A program made the translations under genes and the position numbers. A DNA stretch of 64,000 nt from Piscicola geometra (taxonomy: Eukaryota; Annelida; Clitellata; Hirudinida; Piscicolidae), in the NCBI GenBank assembly GCA_943735955.1, contig CALSEQ010000035.1, positions 26,001 through 90,000 on the forward strand, read 5' to 3'. Shown here piece after piece: positions 13,351-28,100 of this stretch; within the stretch, counting starts at the first letter, position 1, and the number at the start of each line of letters is the position of its first letter. Below the pieces are notes generated by a model. It made no database searches, had not been told where the DNA came from, and saw only the letters and a program-made list of their open reading frames with translations.

Positions 13351-16300
13351 GAGATGAACACGAGATGAACACGAGATGAACACGAGATGAACACGAGATG
13401 AACACGAGATGAACACGAGATGAACACGAGATGAACACGAGATGAACACGAGATGAACACGAGATGAACACGAGATGAACACGAGATGAACACGAGATGA
13501 ACACGAGATGAACACGAGATGAACACGAGATGAACACGAGATGAACACGAAATGAACACGAGATGAACACGAGATGAACACGAGATGAACACGAGATGAA
13601 CACGAGATGAACACGAAATGAACACGAGATGAACACGAGATGAACACGAGATGAACACGAGATGAACACGAGATGAACACGAGATGAACACGAGATGAAC
13701 ACGAGATGAACACGAGATGAACACGAGATGAACACGAGATGAACACGAGATGAACACGAGATGAACACGAGATGAACACGAGATGAACACGAGATGAACA
13801 CGAGATGAACACGAGATGAACACGAGATGAACACGAGATGAACACGAGATGAACACGAGATGAACACGAGATGAACACGAGATGAACACGAGATGAACAC
13901 GAGATGAACACGAGATGAACACGAGATGAACACGAGATGAACACGAGATGAACACGAGATGAACACGAGATGAACACGAGATGAACACGAGATGAACACG
14001 AGATGAACACGAGATGAACACGAGATGAACACGAGATGAACACGAGATGAACACGAGATGAACACGAGATGAACACGAGATGAACACGAGATGAACACGA
14101 GATGAACACGAGATGAACACGAGATGAACACGAGATGAACACGAGATGAACACGAGATGAACACGAGATGAACACGAGATGAACACGAGATGAACACGAG
14201 ATGAACACGAGATGAACACGAGATGAACACGAGATGAACACGAGATGAACACGAGATGAACACGAGATGAACACGAGATGAACACGAGATGAACACGAGA
14301 TGAACACGAGATGAACACGAGATGAACACGAGATGAACACGAGATGAACACGAGATGAACACGAGATGAACACGAGATGAACACGAGATGAACACGAGAT
14401 GAACACGAGATGAACACGAGATGAACACGAGATGAACACGAGATGAACACGAGATGAACACGAGATGAACACGAGATGAACACGAGATGAACACGAGATG
14501 AACACGAGATGAACACGAGATGAACACGAGATGAACACGAGATGAACACGAGATGAACACGAGATGAACACGAGATGAACACGAGATGAACACGAGATGA
14601 ACACGAGATGAACACGAGATGAACACGAGATGAACACGAGATGAACACGAGATGAACACGAGATGAACACGAGATGAACACGAGATGAACACGAGATGAA
14701 CACGAGATGAACACGAGATGAACACGAGATGAACACGAGATGAACACGAGATGAACACGAGATGAACACGAGATGAACACGAGATGAACACGAGATGAAC
14801 ACGAGATGAACACGAGATGAACACGAGATGAACACGAGATGAACACGAGATGAACACGAGATGAACACGAGATGAACACGAGATGAACACGAGATGAACA
14901 CGAGATGAACACGAGATGAACACGAGATGAACACGAGATGAACACGAGATGAACACGAGATGAACACGAGATGAACACGAGATGAACACGAGATGAACAC
15001 GAGATGAACACGAGATGAACACGAGATGAACACGAGATGAACACGAGATGAACACGAGATGAACACGAGATGAACACGAGATGAACACGAGATGAACACG
15101 AGATGAACACGAGATGAACACGAGATGAACACGAGATGAACACGAGATGAACACGAGATGAACACGAGATGAACACGAGATGAACACGAGATGAACACGA
15201 GATGAACACGAGATGAACACGAGATGAACACGAGATGAACACGAGATGAACACGAGATGAACACGAGATGAACACGAGATGAACACGAGATGAACACGAG
15301 ATGAACACGAGATGAACACGAGATGAACACGAGATGAACACGAGATGAACACGAGATGAACACGAGATGAACACGAGATGAACACGAGATGAACACGAGA
15401 TGAACACGAGATGAACACGAGATGAACACGAGATGAACACGAGATGAACACGAGATGAACACGAGATGAACACGAGATGAACACGAGATGAACACGAGAT
15501 GAACACGAGATGAACACGAGATGAACACGAGATGAACACGAGATGAACACGAGATGAACACGAGATGAACACGAGATGAACACGAGATGAACACGAGATG
15601 AACACGAGATGAACACGAGATGAACACGAGATGAACACGAGATGAACACGAGATGAACACGAGATGAACACGAGATGAACACGAGATGAACACGAGATGA
15701 ACACGAGATGAACACGAGATGAACACGAGATGAACACGAGATGAACACGAGATGAACACGAGATGAACACGAGATGAACACGAGATGAACACGAGATGAA
15801 CACGAGATGAACACGAGATGAACACGAGATGAACACGAGATGAACACGAGATGAACACGAGATGAACACGAGATGAACACGAGATGAACACGAGATGAAC
15901 ACGAGATGAACACGAGATGAACACGAGATGAACACGAGATGAACACGAGATGAACACGAGATGAACACGAGATGAACACGAGATGAACACGAGATGAACA
16001 CGAGATGAACACGAGATGAACACGAGATGAACACGAGATGAACACGAGATGAACACGAGATGAACACGAGATGAACACGAGATGAACACGAGATGAACAC
16101 GAGATGAACACGAGATGAACACGAGATGAACACGAGATGAACACGAGATGAACACGAGATGAACACGAGATGAACACGAGATGAACACGAGATGAACACG
16201 AGATGAACACGAGATGAACACGAGATGAACACGAGATGAACACGAGATGAACACGAGATGAACACGAGATGAACACGAGATGAACACGAGATGAACACGA

Positions 16301-19300
16301 GATGAACACGAGATGAACACGAGATGAACACGAGATGAACACGAGATGAACACGAGATGAACACGAGATGAACACGAGATGAACACGAGATGAACACGAG
16401 ATGAACACGAGATGAACACGAGATGAACACGAGATGAACACGAGATGAACACGAGATGAACACGAGATGAACACGAGATGAACACGAGATGAACACGAGA
16501 TGAACACGAGATGAACACGAGATGAACACGAGATGAACACGAGATGAACACGAGATGAACACGAGATGAACACGAGATGAACACGAGATGAACACGAGAT
16601 GAACACGAGATGAACACGAGATGAACACGAGATGAACACGAGATGAACACGAGATGAACACGAGATGAACACGAGATGAACACGAGATGAACACGAGATG
16701 AACACGAGATGAACACGAGATGAACACGAGATGAACACGAGATGAACACGAGATGAACACGAGATGAACACGAGATGAACACGAGATGAACACGAGATGA
16801 ACACGAGATGAACACGAGATGAACACGAGATGAACACGAGATGAACACGAGATGAACACGAGATGAACACGAGATGAACACGAGATGAACACGAGATGAA
16901 CACGAGATGAACACGAGATGAACACGAGATGAACACGAGATGAACACGAGATGAACACGAGATGAACACGAGATGAACACGAGATGAACACGAGATGAAC
17001 ACGAGATGAACACGAGATGAACACGAGATGAACACGAGATGAACACGAGATGAACACGAGATGAACACGAGATGAACACGAGATGAACACGAGATGAACA
17101 CGAGATGAACACGAGATGAACACGAGATGAACACGAGATGAACACGAGATGAACACGAGATGAACACGAGATGAACACGAGATGAACACGAGATGAACAC
17201 GAGATGAACACGAGATGAACACGAGATGAACACGAGATGAACACGAGATGAACACGAGATGAACACGAGATGAACACGAGATGAACACGAGATGAACACG
17301 AGATGAACACGAGATGAACACGAGATGAACACGAGATGAACACGAGATGAACACGAGATGAACACGAGATGAACACGAGATGAACACGAGATGAACACGA
17401 GATGAACACGAGATGAACACGAGATGAACACGAGATGAACACGAGATGAACACGAGATGAACACGAGATGAACACGAGATGAACACGAGATGAACACGAG
17501 ATGAACACGAGATGAACACGAGATGAACACGAGATGAACACGAGATGAACACGAGATGAACACGAGATGAACACGAGATGAACACGAGATGAACACGAGA
17601 TGAACACGAGATGAACACGAGATGAACACGAGATGAACACGAGATGAACACGAGATGAACACGAGATGAACACGAGATGAACACGAGATGAACACGAGAT
17701 GAACACGAGATGAACACGAGATGAACACGAGATGAACACGAGATGAACACGAGATGAACACGAGATGAACACGAGATGAACACGAGATGAACACGAGATG
17801 AACACGAGATGAACACGAGATGAACACGAGATGAACACGAGATGAACACGAGATGAACACGAGATGAACACGAGATGAACACGAGATGAACACGAGATGA
17901 ACACGAGATGAACACGAGATGAACACGAGATGAACACGAGATGAACACGAGATGAACACGAGATGAACACGAGATGAACACGAGATGAACACGAGATGAA
18001 CACGAGATGAACACGAGATGAACACGAGATGAACACGAGATGAACACGAGATGAACACGAGATGAACACGAGATGAACACGAGATGAACACGAGATGAAC
18101 ACGAGATGAACACGAGATGAACACGAGATGAACACGAGATGAACACGAGATGAACACGAGATGAACACGAGATGAACACGAGATGAACACGAGATGAACA
18201 CGAGATGAACACGAGATGAACACGAGATGAACACGAGATGAACACGAGATGAACACGAGATGAACACGAGATGAACACGAGATGAACACGAGATGAACAC
18301 GAGATGAACACGAGATGAACACGAGATGAACACGAGATGAACACGAGATGAACACGAGATGAACACGAGATGAACACGAGATGAACACGAGATGAACACG
18401 AGATGAACACGAGATGAACACGAGATGAACACGAGATGAACACGAGATGAACACGAGATGAACACGAGATGAACACGAGATGAACACGAGATGAACACGA
18501 GATGAACACGAGATGAACACGAGATGAACACGAGATGAACACGAGATGAACACGAGATGAACACGAGATGAACACGAGATGAACACGAGATGAACACGAG
18601 ATGAACACGAGATGAACACGAGATGAACACGAGATGAACACGAGATGAACACGAGATGAACACGAGATGAACACGAGATGAACACGAGATGAACACGAGA
18701 TGAACACGAGATGAACACGAGATGAACACGAGATGAACACGAGATGAACACGAGATGAACACGAGATGAACACGAGATGAACACGAGATGAACACGAGAT
18801 GAACACGAGATGAACACGAGATGAACACGAGATGAACACGAGATGAACACGAGATGAACACGAGATGAACACGAGATGAACACGAGATGAACACGAGATG
18901 AACACGAGATGAACACGAGATGAACACGAGATGAACACGAGATGAACACGAGATGAACACGAGATGAACACGAGATGAACACGAGATGAACACGAGATGA
19001 ACACGAGATGAACACGAGATGAACACGAGATGAACACGAGATGAACACGAGATGAACACGAGATGAACACGAGATGAACACGAGATGAACACGAGATGAA
19101 CACGAGATGAACACGAGATGAACACGAGATGAACACGAGATGAACACGAGATGAACACGAGATGAACACGAGATGAACACGAGATGAACACGAGATGAAC
19201 ACGAGATGAACACGAGATGAACACGAGATGAACACGAGATGAACACGAGATGAACACGAGATGAACACGAGATGAACACGAGATGAACACGAGATGAACA

Positions 19301-22300
19301 CGAGATGAACACGAGATGAACACGAGATGAACACGAGATGAACACGAGATGAACACGAGATGAACACGAGATGAACACGAGATGAACACGAGATGAACAC
19401 GAGATGAACACGAGATGAACACGAGATGAACACGAGATGAACACGAGATGAACACGAGATGAACACGAGATGAACACGAGATGAACACGAGATGAACACG
19501 AGATGAACACGAGATGAACACGAGATGAACACGAGATGAACACGAGATGAACACGAGATGAACACGAGATGAACACGAGATGAACACGAGATGAACACGA
19601 GATGAACACGAGATGAACACGAGATGAACACGAGATGAACACGAGATGAACACGAGATGAACACGAGATGAACACGAGATGAACACGAGATGAACACGAG
19701 ATGAACACGAGATGAACACGAGATGAACACGAGATGAACACGAGATGAACACGAGATGAACACGAGATGAACACGAGATGAACACGAGATGAACACGAGA
19801 TGAACACGAGATGAACACGAGATGAACACGAGATGAACACGAGATGAACACGAGATGAACACGAGATGAACACGAGATGAACACGAGATGAACACGAGAT
19901 GAACACGAGATGAACACGAGATGAACACGAGATGAACACGAGATGAACACGAGATGAACACGAGATGAACACGAGATGAACACGAGATGAACACGAGATG
20001 AACACGAGATGAACACGAGATGAACACGAGATGAACACGAGATGAACACGAGATGAACACGAGATGAACACGAGATGAACACGAGATGAACACGAGATGA
20101 ACACGAGATGAACACGAGATGAACACGAGATGAACACGAGATGAACACGAGATGAACACGAGATGAACACGAGATGAACACGAGATGAACACGAGATGAA
20201 CACGAGATGAACACGAGATGAACACGAGATGAACACGAGATGAACACGAGATGAACACGAGATGAACACGAGATGAACACGAGATGAACACGAGATGAAC
20301 ACGAGATGAACACGAGATGAACACGAGATGAACACGAGATGAACACGAGATGAACACGAGATGAACACGAGATGAACACGAGATGAACACGAGATGAACA
20401 CGAGATGAACACGAGATGAACACGAGATGAACACGAGATGAACACGAGATGAACACGAGATGAACACGAGATGAACACGAGATGAACACGAGATGAACAC
20501 GAGATGAACACGAGATGAACACGAGATGAACACGAGATGAACACGAGATGAACACGAGATGAACACGAGATGAACACGAGATGAACACGAGATGAACACG
20601 AGATGAACACGAGATGAACACGAGATGAACACGAGATGAACACGAGATGAACACGAGATGAACACGAGATGAACACGAGATGAACACGAGATGAACACGA
20701 GATGAACACGAGATGAACACGAGATGAACACGAGATGAACACGAGATGAACACGAGATGAACACGAGATGAACACGAGATGAACACGAGATGAACACGAG
20801 ATGAACACGAGATGAACACGAGATGAACACGAGATGAACACGAGATGAACACGAGATGAACACGAGATGAACACGAGATGAACACGAGATGAACACGAGA
20901 TGAACACGAGATGAACACGAGATGAACACGAGATGAACACGAGATGAACACGAGATGAACACGAGATGAACACGAGATGAACACGAGATGAACACGAGAT
21001 GAACACGAGATGAACACGAGATGAACACGAGATGAACACGAGATGAACACGAGATGAACACGAGATGAACACGAGATGAACACGAGATGAACACGAGATG
21101 AACACGAGATGAACACGAGATGAACACGAGATGAACACGAGATGAACACGAGATGAACACGAGATGAACACGAGATGAACACGAGATGAACACGAGATGA
21201 ACACGAGATGAACACGAGATGAACACGAGATGAACACGAGATGAACACGAGATGAACACGAGATGAACACGAGATGAACACGAGATGAACACGAGATGAA
21301 CACGAGATGAACACGAGATGAACACGAGATGAACACGAGATGAACACGAGATGAACACGAGATGAACACGAGATGAACACGAGATGAACACGAGATGAAC
21401 ACGAGATGAACACGAGATGAACACGAGATGAACACGAGATGAACACGAGATGAACACGAGATGAACACGAGATGAACACGAGATGAACACGAGATGAACA
21501 CGAGATGAACACGAGATGAACACGAGATGAACACGAGATGAACACGAGATGAACACGAGATGAACACGAGATGAACACGAGATGAACACGAGATGAACAC
21601 GAGATGAACACGAGATGAACACGAGATGAACACGAGATGAACACGAGATGAACACGAGATGAACACGAGATGAACACGAGATGAACACGAGATGAACACG
21701 AGATGAACACGAGATGAACACGAGATGAACACGAGATGAACACGAGATGAACACGAGATGAACACGAGATGAACACGAGATGAACACGAGATGAACACGA
21801 GATGAACACGAGATGAACACGAGATGAACACGAGATGAACACGAGATGAACACGAGATGAACACGAGATGAACACGAGATGAACACGAGATGAACACGAG
21901 ATGAACACGAGATGAACACGAGATGAACACGAGATGAACACGAGATGAACACGAGATGAACACGAGATGAACACGAGATGAACACGAGATGAACACGAGA
22001 TGAACACGAGATGAACACGAGATGAACACGAGATGAACACGAGATGAACACGAGATGAACACGAGATGAACACGAGATGAACACGAGATGAACACGAGAT
22101 GAACACGAGATGAACACGAGATGAACACGAGATGAACACGAGATGAACACGAGATGAACACGAGATGAACACGAGATGAACACGAGATGAACACGAGATG
22201 AACACGAGATGAACACGAGATGAACACGAGATGAACACGAGATGAACACGAGATGAACACGAGATGAACACGAGATGAACACGAGATGAACACGAGATGA

Positions 22301-24291
22301 ACACGAGATGAACACGAGATGAACACGAGATGAACACGAGATGAACACGAGATGAACACGAGATGAACACGAGATGAACACGAGATGAACACGAGATGAA
22401 CACGAGATGAACACGAGATGAACACGAGATGAACACGAGATGAACACGATAACACGAGATGAACACGAGATGAACACGAGATGAACACGAGATGAACACG
22501 AGATGAACACGAGATGAACACGAGATGAACACGAGATGAACACGAGATGAACACGAGATGAACACGAGATGAACACGAGATGAACACGAGATGAACACGA
22601 GATGAACACGAGATGAACACGAGATGAACACGAGATGAACACGAGATGAACACGAGATGAACACGAGATGAACACGAGATGAACACGAGATGAACACGAG
22701 ATGAACACGAGATGAACACGAGATGAACACGAGATGAACACGAGATGAACACGAGATGAACACGAGATGAACACGAGATGAACACGAGATGAACACGAGA
22801 TGAACACGAGATGAACACGAGATGAACACGAGATGAACACGAGATGAACACGAGATGAACACGAGATGAACACGAGATGAACACGAGATGAACACGAGAT
22901 GAACACGAGATGAACACGAGATGAACACGAGATGAACACGAGATGAACACGAGATGAACACGAGATGAACACGAGATGAACACGAGATGAACACGAGATG
23001 AACACGAGATGAACACGAGATGAACACGAGATGAACACGAGATGAACACGAGATGAACACGAGATGAACACGAGATGAACACGAGATGAACACGAGATGA
23101 ACACGAGATGAACACGAGATGAACACGAGATGAACACGAGATGAACACGAGATGAACACGAGATGAACACGAGATGAACACGAGATGAACACGAGATGAA
23201 CACGAGATGAACACGAGATGAACACGAGATGAACACGAGATGAACACGAGATGAACACGAGATGAACACGAGATGAACACGAGATGAACACGAGATGAAC
23301 ACGAGATGAACACGAGATGAACACGAGATGAACACGAGATGAACACGAGATGAACACGAGATGAACACGAGATGAACACGAGATGAACACGAGATGAACA
23401 CGAGATGAACACGAGATGAACACGAGATGAACACGAGATGAACACGAGATGAACACGAGATGAACACGAGATGAACACGAGATGAACACGAGATGAACAC
23501 GAGATGAACACGAGATGAACACGAGATGAACACGAGATGAACACGAGATGAACACGAGATGAACACGAGATGAACACGAGATGAACACGAGATGAACACG
23601 AGATGAACACGAGATGAACACGAGATGAACACGAGATGAACACGAGATGAACACGAGATGAACACGAGATGAACACGAGATGAACACGAGATGAACACGA
23701 GATGAACACGAGATGAACACGAGATGAACACGAGATGAACACGAGATGAACACGAGATGAACACGAGATGAACACGAGATGAACACGAGATGAACACGAG
23801 ATGAACACGAGATGAACACGAGATGAACACGAGATGAACACGAGATGAACACGAGATGAACACGAGATGAACACGAGATGAACACGAGATGAACACGAGA
23901 TGAACACGAGATGAACACGAGATGAACACGAGATGAACACGAGATGAACACGAGATGAACACGAGATGAACACGAGATGAACACGAGATGAACACGAGAT
24001 GAACACGAGATGAACACGAGATGAACACGAGATGAACACGAGATGAACACGAGATGAACACGAGATGAACACGAGATGAACACGAGATGAACACGAGATG
24101 AACACGAGATGAACACGAGATGAACACGAGATGAACACGAGATGACACGAGATGAACACGAGATGAACACGAGATGAACACGAGATGAACACGAGATGAA
24201 CACGAGATGAACACGAAATGAACACGAGATGAACACGAGATGAACACGAGATGAACACGAGATGAACACGAGATGAACACGAGATGAACAT
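13351..24291. repeat. 11-bp satellite array A2
   Basis: About 995 tandem copies of CACGAGATGAA, entered from the end of unit C copy 2 (CAACA-GAGATGAAC) and left through the shared ACATGAG unit. G to A variants (CACGAAATG) occur at 13551 and 13617 near the left end and at 24217 near the right end. Two shortened units are present: an 8-bp one at about 22449 (CACGATAACACG) and a 10-bp one at about 24145 (GATGACACGAG). With these 3-bp and 1-bp losses added back, the array length fits an exact multiple of 11, so I see no other indel. It is not coding. Confidence 0.98.
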
Positions 24292-25052
24292 GAGAATGTT
24301 AAAAACTTTAAAAAGAATGTTAAAAACTTTAAAAAGAATGTTAAAAACTTTGAAAAGAATGTTAAAAACTTTGAAAAGAATGTTAAAAACTTTAAAAAGA
24401 ATGTTAAAAACTTTGAAAAGAATGTTAAAAACATTAAAAAGAATGTTGAAAACTTTGAAAAGAATGTTAAAAACTTTAAAAAGAATGTTAAAAACTTTAA
24501 AAAGAATGTTAAAAACTTTAAAAAGAATGTTAAAAACTTTAAAAAGAATGTTAAAAACTTTAAAAAGAATGTTAAAAACTTTGAAAAGAATGTTAAAAAC
24601 TTTAGAAAGAATGTTAAAACTTTGAAAAGAATGTTAAAAACATTAAAAAGAATGTTGAAAACTTTGAAAAGAATGTTAAAAACTTCAAAAAGAATGTTAA
24701 AAATTTTAAAAAGAATGTTAAAAACTTTGAAAAGAATGTTAAAAACTTTAAAAAGAATGTTAAAAACTTTGAAAAGAATGTTAAAAACATTTAAAAAAAT
24801 GTTGAAAACTTTGAAAAGAATGTTAAAAACTTTAAAAAGAATGTTAAAAACTTTAAAAAGAATGTTAAAAACTTTAAAAAGAATGTTAAAAACTTCAAAA
24901 AGAATGTTAAAAACTTTAAAAAGACTGTTAAAAACTTTAAAAAGAATGTTAAAAACTTTAAAAAGAATGTTAAAAACTTTAAAAAGAATGTTAAAAACTT
25001 TAAAAAGAATGGTAAAAACTTTGAAAAAAATGTTAAAAACATTAACAATAAT
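24292..25052. repeat. 21-bp satellite array B2, shortest copy
   Basis: 761 bp of the 21-bp unit. The proximal part, next to A2, is 321 bp, the shortest of the five. The distal 440 bp from the 20-bp marker unit at 24613 to the end match the length of every other B array. It carries the G to A change at 25028 that is shared only with B3 and B4. It ends at AACAATAAT, where the remnant of unit C begins. Open frames on both strands reflect only the period of 21. Confidence 0.97.
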
Positions 25053-25104
25053 GGAAAATTTCCGGCGAGGGAAACAGAGAAAGCAGCCGTCTAGGCTATC
25101 AACA
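25053..25104. repeat. 52-bp remnant of unit C (c2)
   Basis: Identical to the last 52 bp of the 647-bp unit (compare 13299-13350): GGAAAATTTCCGGCGAGGG to GGCTATCAACA. It is joined on the left to the AACAATAAT marker of the 21-bp array and on the right to the 11-bp array. It is the trace of a deletion that removed about 595 bp or more of unit C plus the end of the B array. Confidence 0.95.
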
Positions 25105-28100
25105 GAGATGAACACGAGATGAACACGAGATGAACACGAGATGAACACGAGATGAACACGAGATGAACACGAGATGAACACGAGATGAACACGAGATGAA
25201 CACGAGATGAACACGAGATGAACACGAGATGAACACGAGATGAACACGAGATGAACACGAGATGAACACGAGATGAACACGAGATGAACACGAGATGAAC
25301 ACGAGATGAACACGAGATGAACACGAGATGAACACGAGATGAACACGAGATGAACACGAGATGAACACGAGATGAACACGAGATGAACACGAGATGAACA
25401 CGAGATGAACACGAGATGAACACGAGATGAACACGAGATGAACACGAGATGAACACGAGATGAACACGAGATGAACACGAGATGAACACGAGATGAACAC
25501 GAGATGAACACGAGATGAACACGAGATGAACACGAGATGAACACGAGATGAACACGAGATGAACACGAGATGAACACGAGATGAACACGAGATGAACACG
25601 AGATGAACACGAGATGAACACGAGATGAACACGAGATGAACACGAGATGAACACGAGATGAACACGAGATGAACACGAGATGAACACGAGATGAACACGA
25701 GATGAACACGAGATGAACACGAGATGAACACGAGATGAACACGAGATGAACACGAGATGAACACGAGATGAACACGAGATGAACACGAGATGAACACGAG
25801 ATGAACACGAGATGAACACGAGATGAACACGAGATGAACACGAGATGAACACGAGATGAACACGAGATGAACACGAGATGAACACGAGATGAACACGAGA
25901 TGAACACGAGATGAACACGAGATGAACACGAGATGAACACGAGATGAACACGAGATGAACACGAGATGAACACGAGATGAACACGAGATGAACACGAGAT
26001 GAACACGAGATGAACACGAGATGAACACGAGATGAACACGAGATGAACACGAGATGAACACGAGATGAACACGAGATGAACACGAGATGAACACGAGATG
26101 AACACGAGATGAACACGAGATGAACACGAGATGAACACGAGATGAACACGAGATGAACACGAGATGAACACGAGATGAACACGAGATGAACACGAGATGA
26201 ACACGAGATGAACACGAGATGAACACGAGATGAACACGAGATGAACACGAGATGAACACGAGATGAACACGAGATGAACACGAGATGAACACGAGATGAA
26301 CACGAGATGAACACGAGATGAACACGAGATGAACACGAGATGAACACGAGATGAACACGAGATGAACACGAGATGAACACGAGATGAACACGAGATGAAC
26401 ACGAGATGAACACGAGATGAACACGAGATGAACACGAGATGAACACGAGATGAACACGAGATGAACACGAGATGAACACGAGATGAACACGAGATGAACA
26501 CGAGATGAACACGAGATGAACACGAGATGAACACGAGATGAACACGAGATGAACACGAGATGAACACGAGATGAACACGAGATGAACACGAGATGAACAC
26601 GAGATGAACACGAGATGAACACGAGATGAACACGAGATGAACACGAGATGAACACGAGATGAACACGAGATGAACACGAGATGAACACGAGATGAACACG
26701 AGATGAACACGAGATGAACACGAGATGAACACGAGATGAACACGAGATGAACACGAGATGAACACGAGATGAACACGAGATGAACACGAGATGAACACGA
26801 GATGAACACGAGATGAACACGAGATGAACACGAGATGAACACGAGATGAACACGAGATGAACACGAGATGAACACGAGATGAACACGAGATGAACACGAG
26901 ATGAACACGAGATGAACACGAGATGAACACGAGATGAACACGAGATGAACACGAGATGAACACGAGATGAACACGAGATGAACACGAGATGAACACGAGA
27001 TGAACAAACACGAGATGAACACGAGATGAACACGAGATGAACACGAGATGAACACGAGATGAACACGAGATGAACACGAGATGAACACGAGATGAACACG
27101 AGATGAACACGAGATGAACACGAGATGAACACGAGATGAACACGAGATGAACACGAGATGAACACGAGATGAACACGAGATGAACACGAGATGAACACGA
27201 GATGAACACGAGATGAACACGAGATGAACACGAGATGAACACGAGATGAACACGAGATGAACACGAGATGAACACGAGATGAACACGAGATGAACACGAG
27301 ATGAACACGAGATGAACACGAGATGAACACGAGATGAACACGAGATGAACACGAGATGAACACGAGATGAACACGAGATGAACACGAGATGAACACGAGA
27401 TGAACACGAGATGAACACGAGATGAACACGAGATGAACACGAGATGAACACGAGATGAACACGAGATGAACACGAGATGAACACGAGATGAACACGAGAT
27501 GAACACGAGATGAACACGAGATGAACACGAGATGAACACGAGATGAACACGAGATGAACACGAGATGAACACGAGATGAACACGAGATGAACACGAGATG
27601 AACACGAGATGAACACGAGATGAACACGAGATGAACACGAGATGAACACGAGATGAACACGAGATGAACACGAGATGAACACGAGATGAACACGAGATGA
27701 ACACGAGATGAACACGAGATGAACACGAGATGAACACGAGATGAACACGAGATGAACACGAGATGAACACGAGATGAACACGAGATGAACACGAGATGAA
27801 CACGAGATGAACACGAGATGAACACGAGATGAACACGAGATGAACACGAGATGAACACGAGATGAACACGAGATGAACACGAGATGAACACGAGATGAAC
27901 ACGAGATGAACACGAGATGAACACGAGATGAACACGAGATGAACACGAGATGAACACGAGATGAACACGAGATGAACACGAGATGAACACGAGATGAACA
28001 CGAGATGAACACGAGATGAACACGAGATGAACACGAGATGAACACGAGATGAACACGAGATGAACACGAGATGAACACGAGATGAACACGAGATGAACAC

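Noticed and set aside
25053..25104. 52-bp piece as an independent mobile insertion or attachment site
   Set aside because: It is exactly the end of the 647-bp unit, in the same order and orientation relative to the next array, without target duplications or terminal repeats. Deletion explains it fully.
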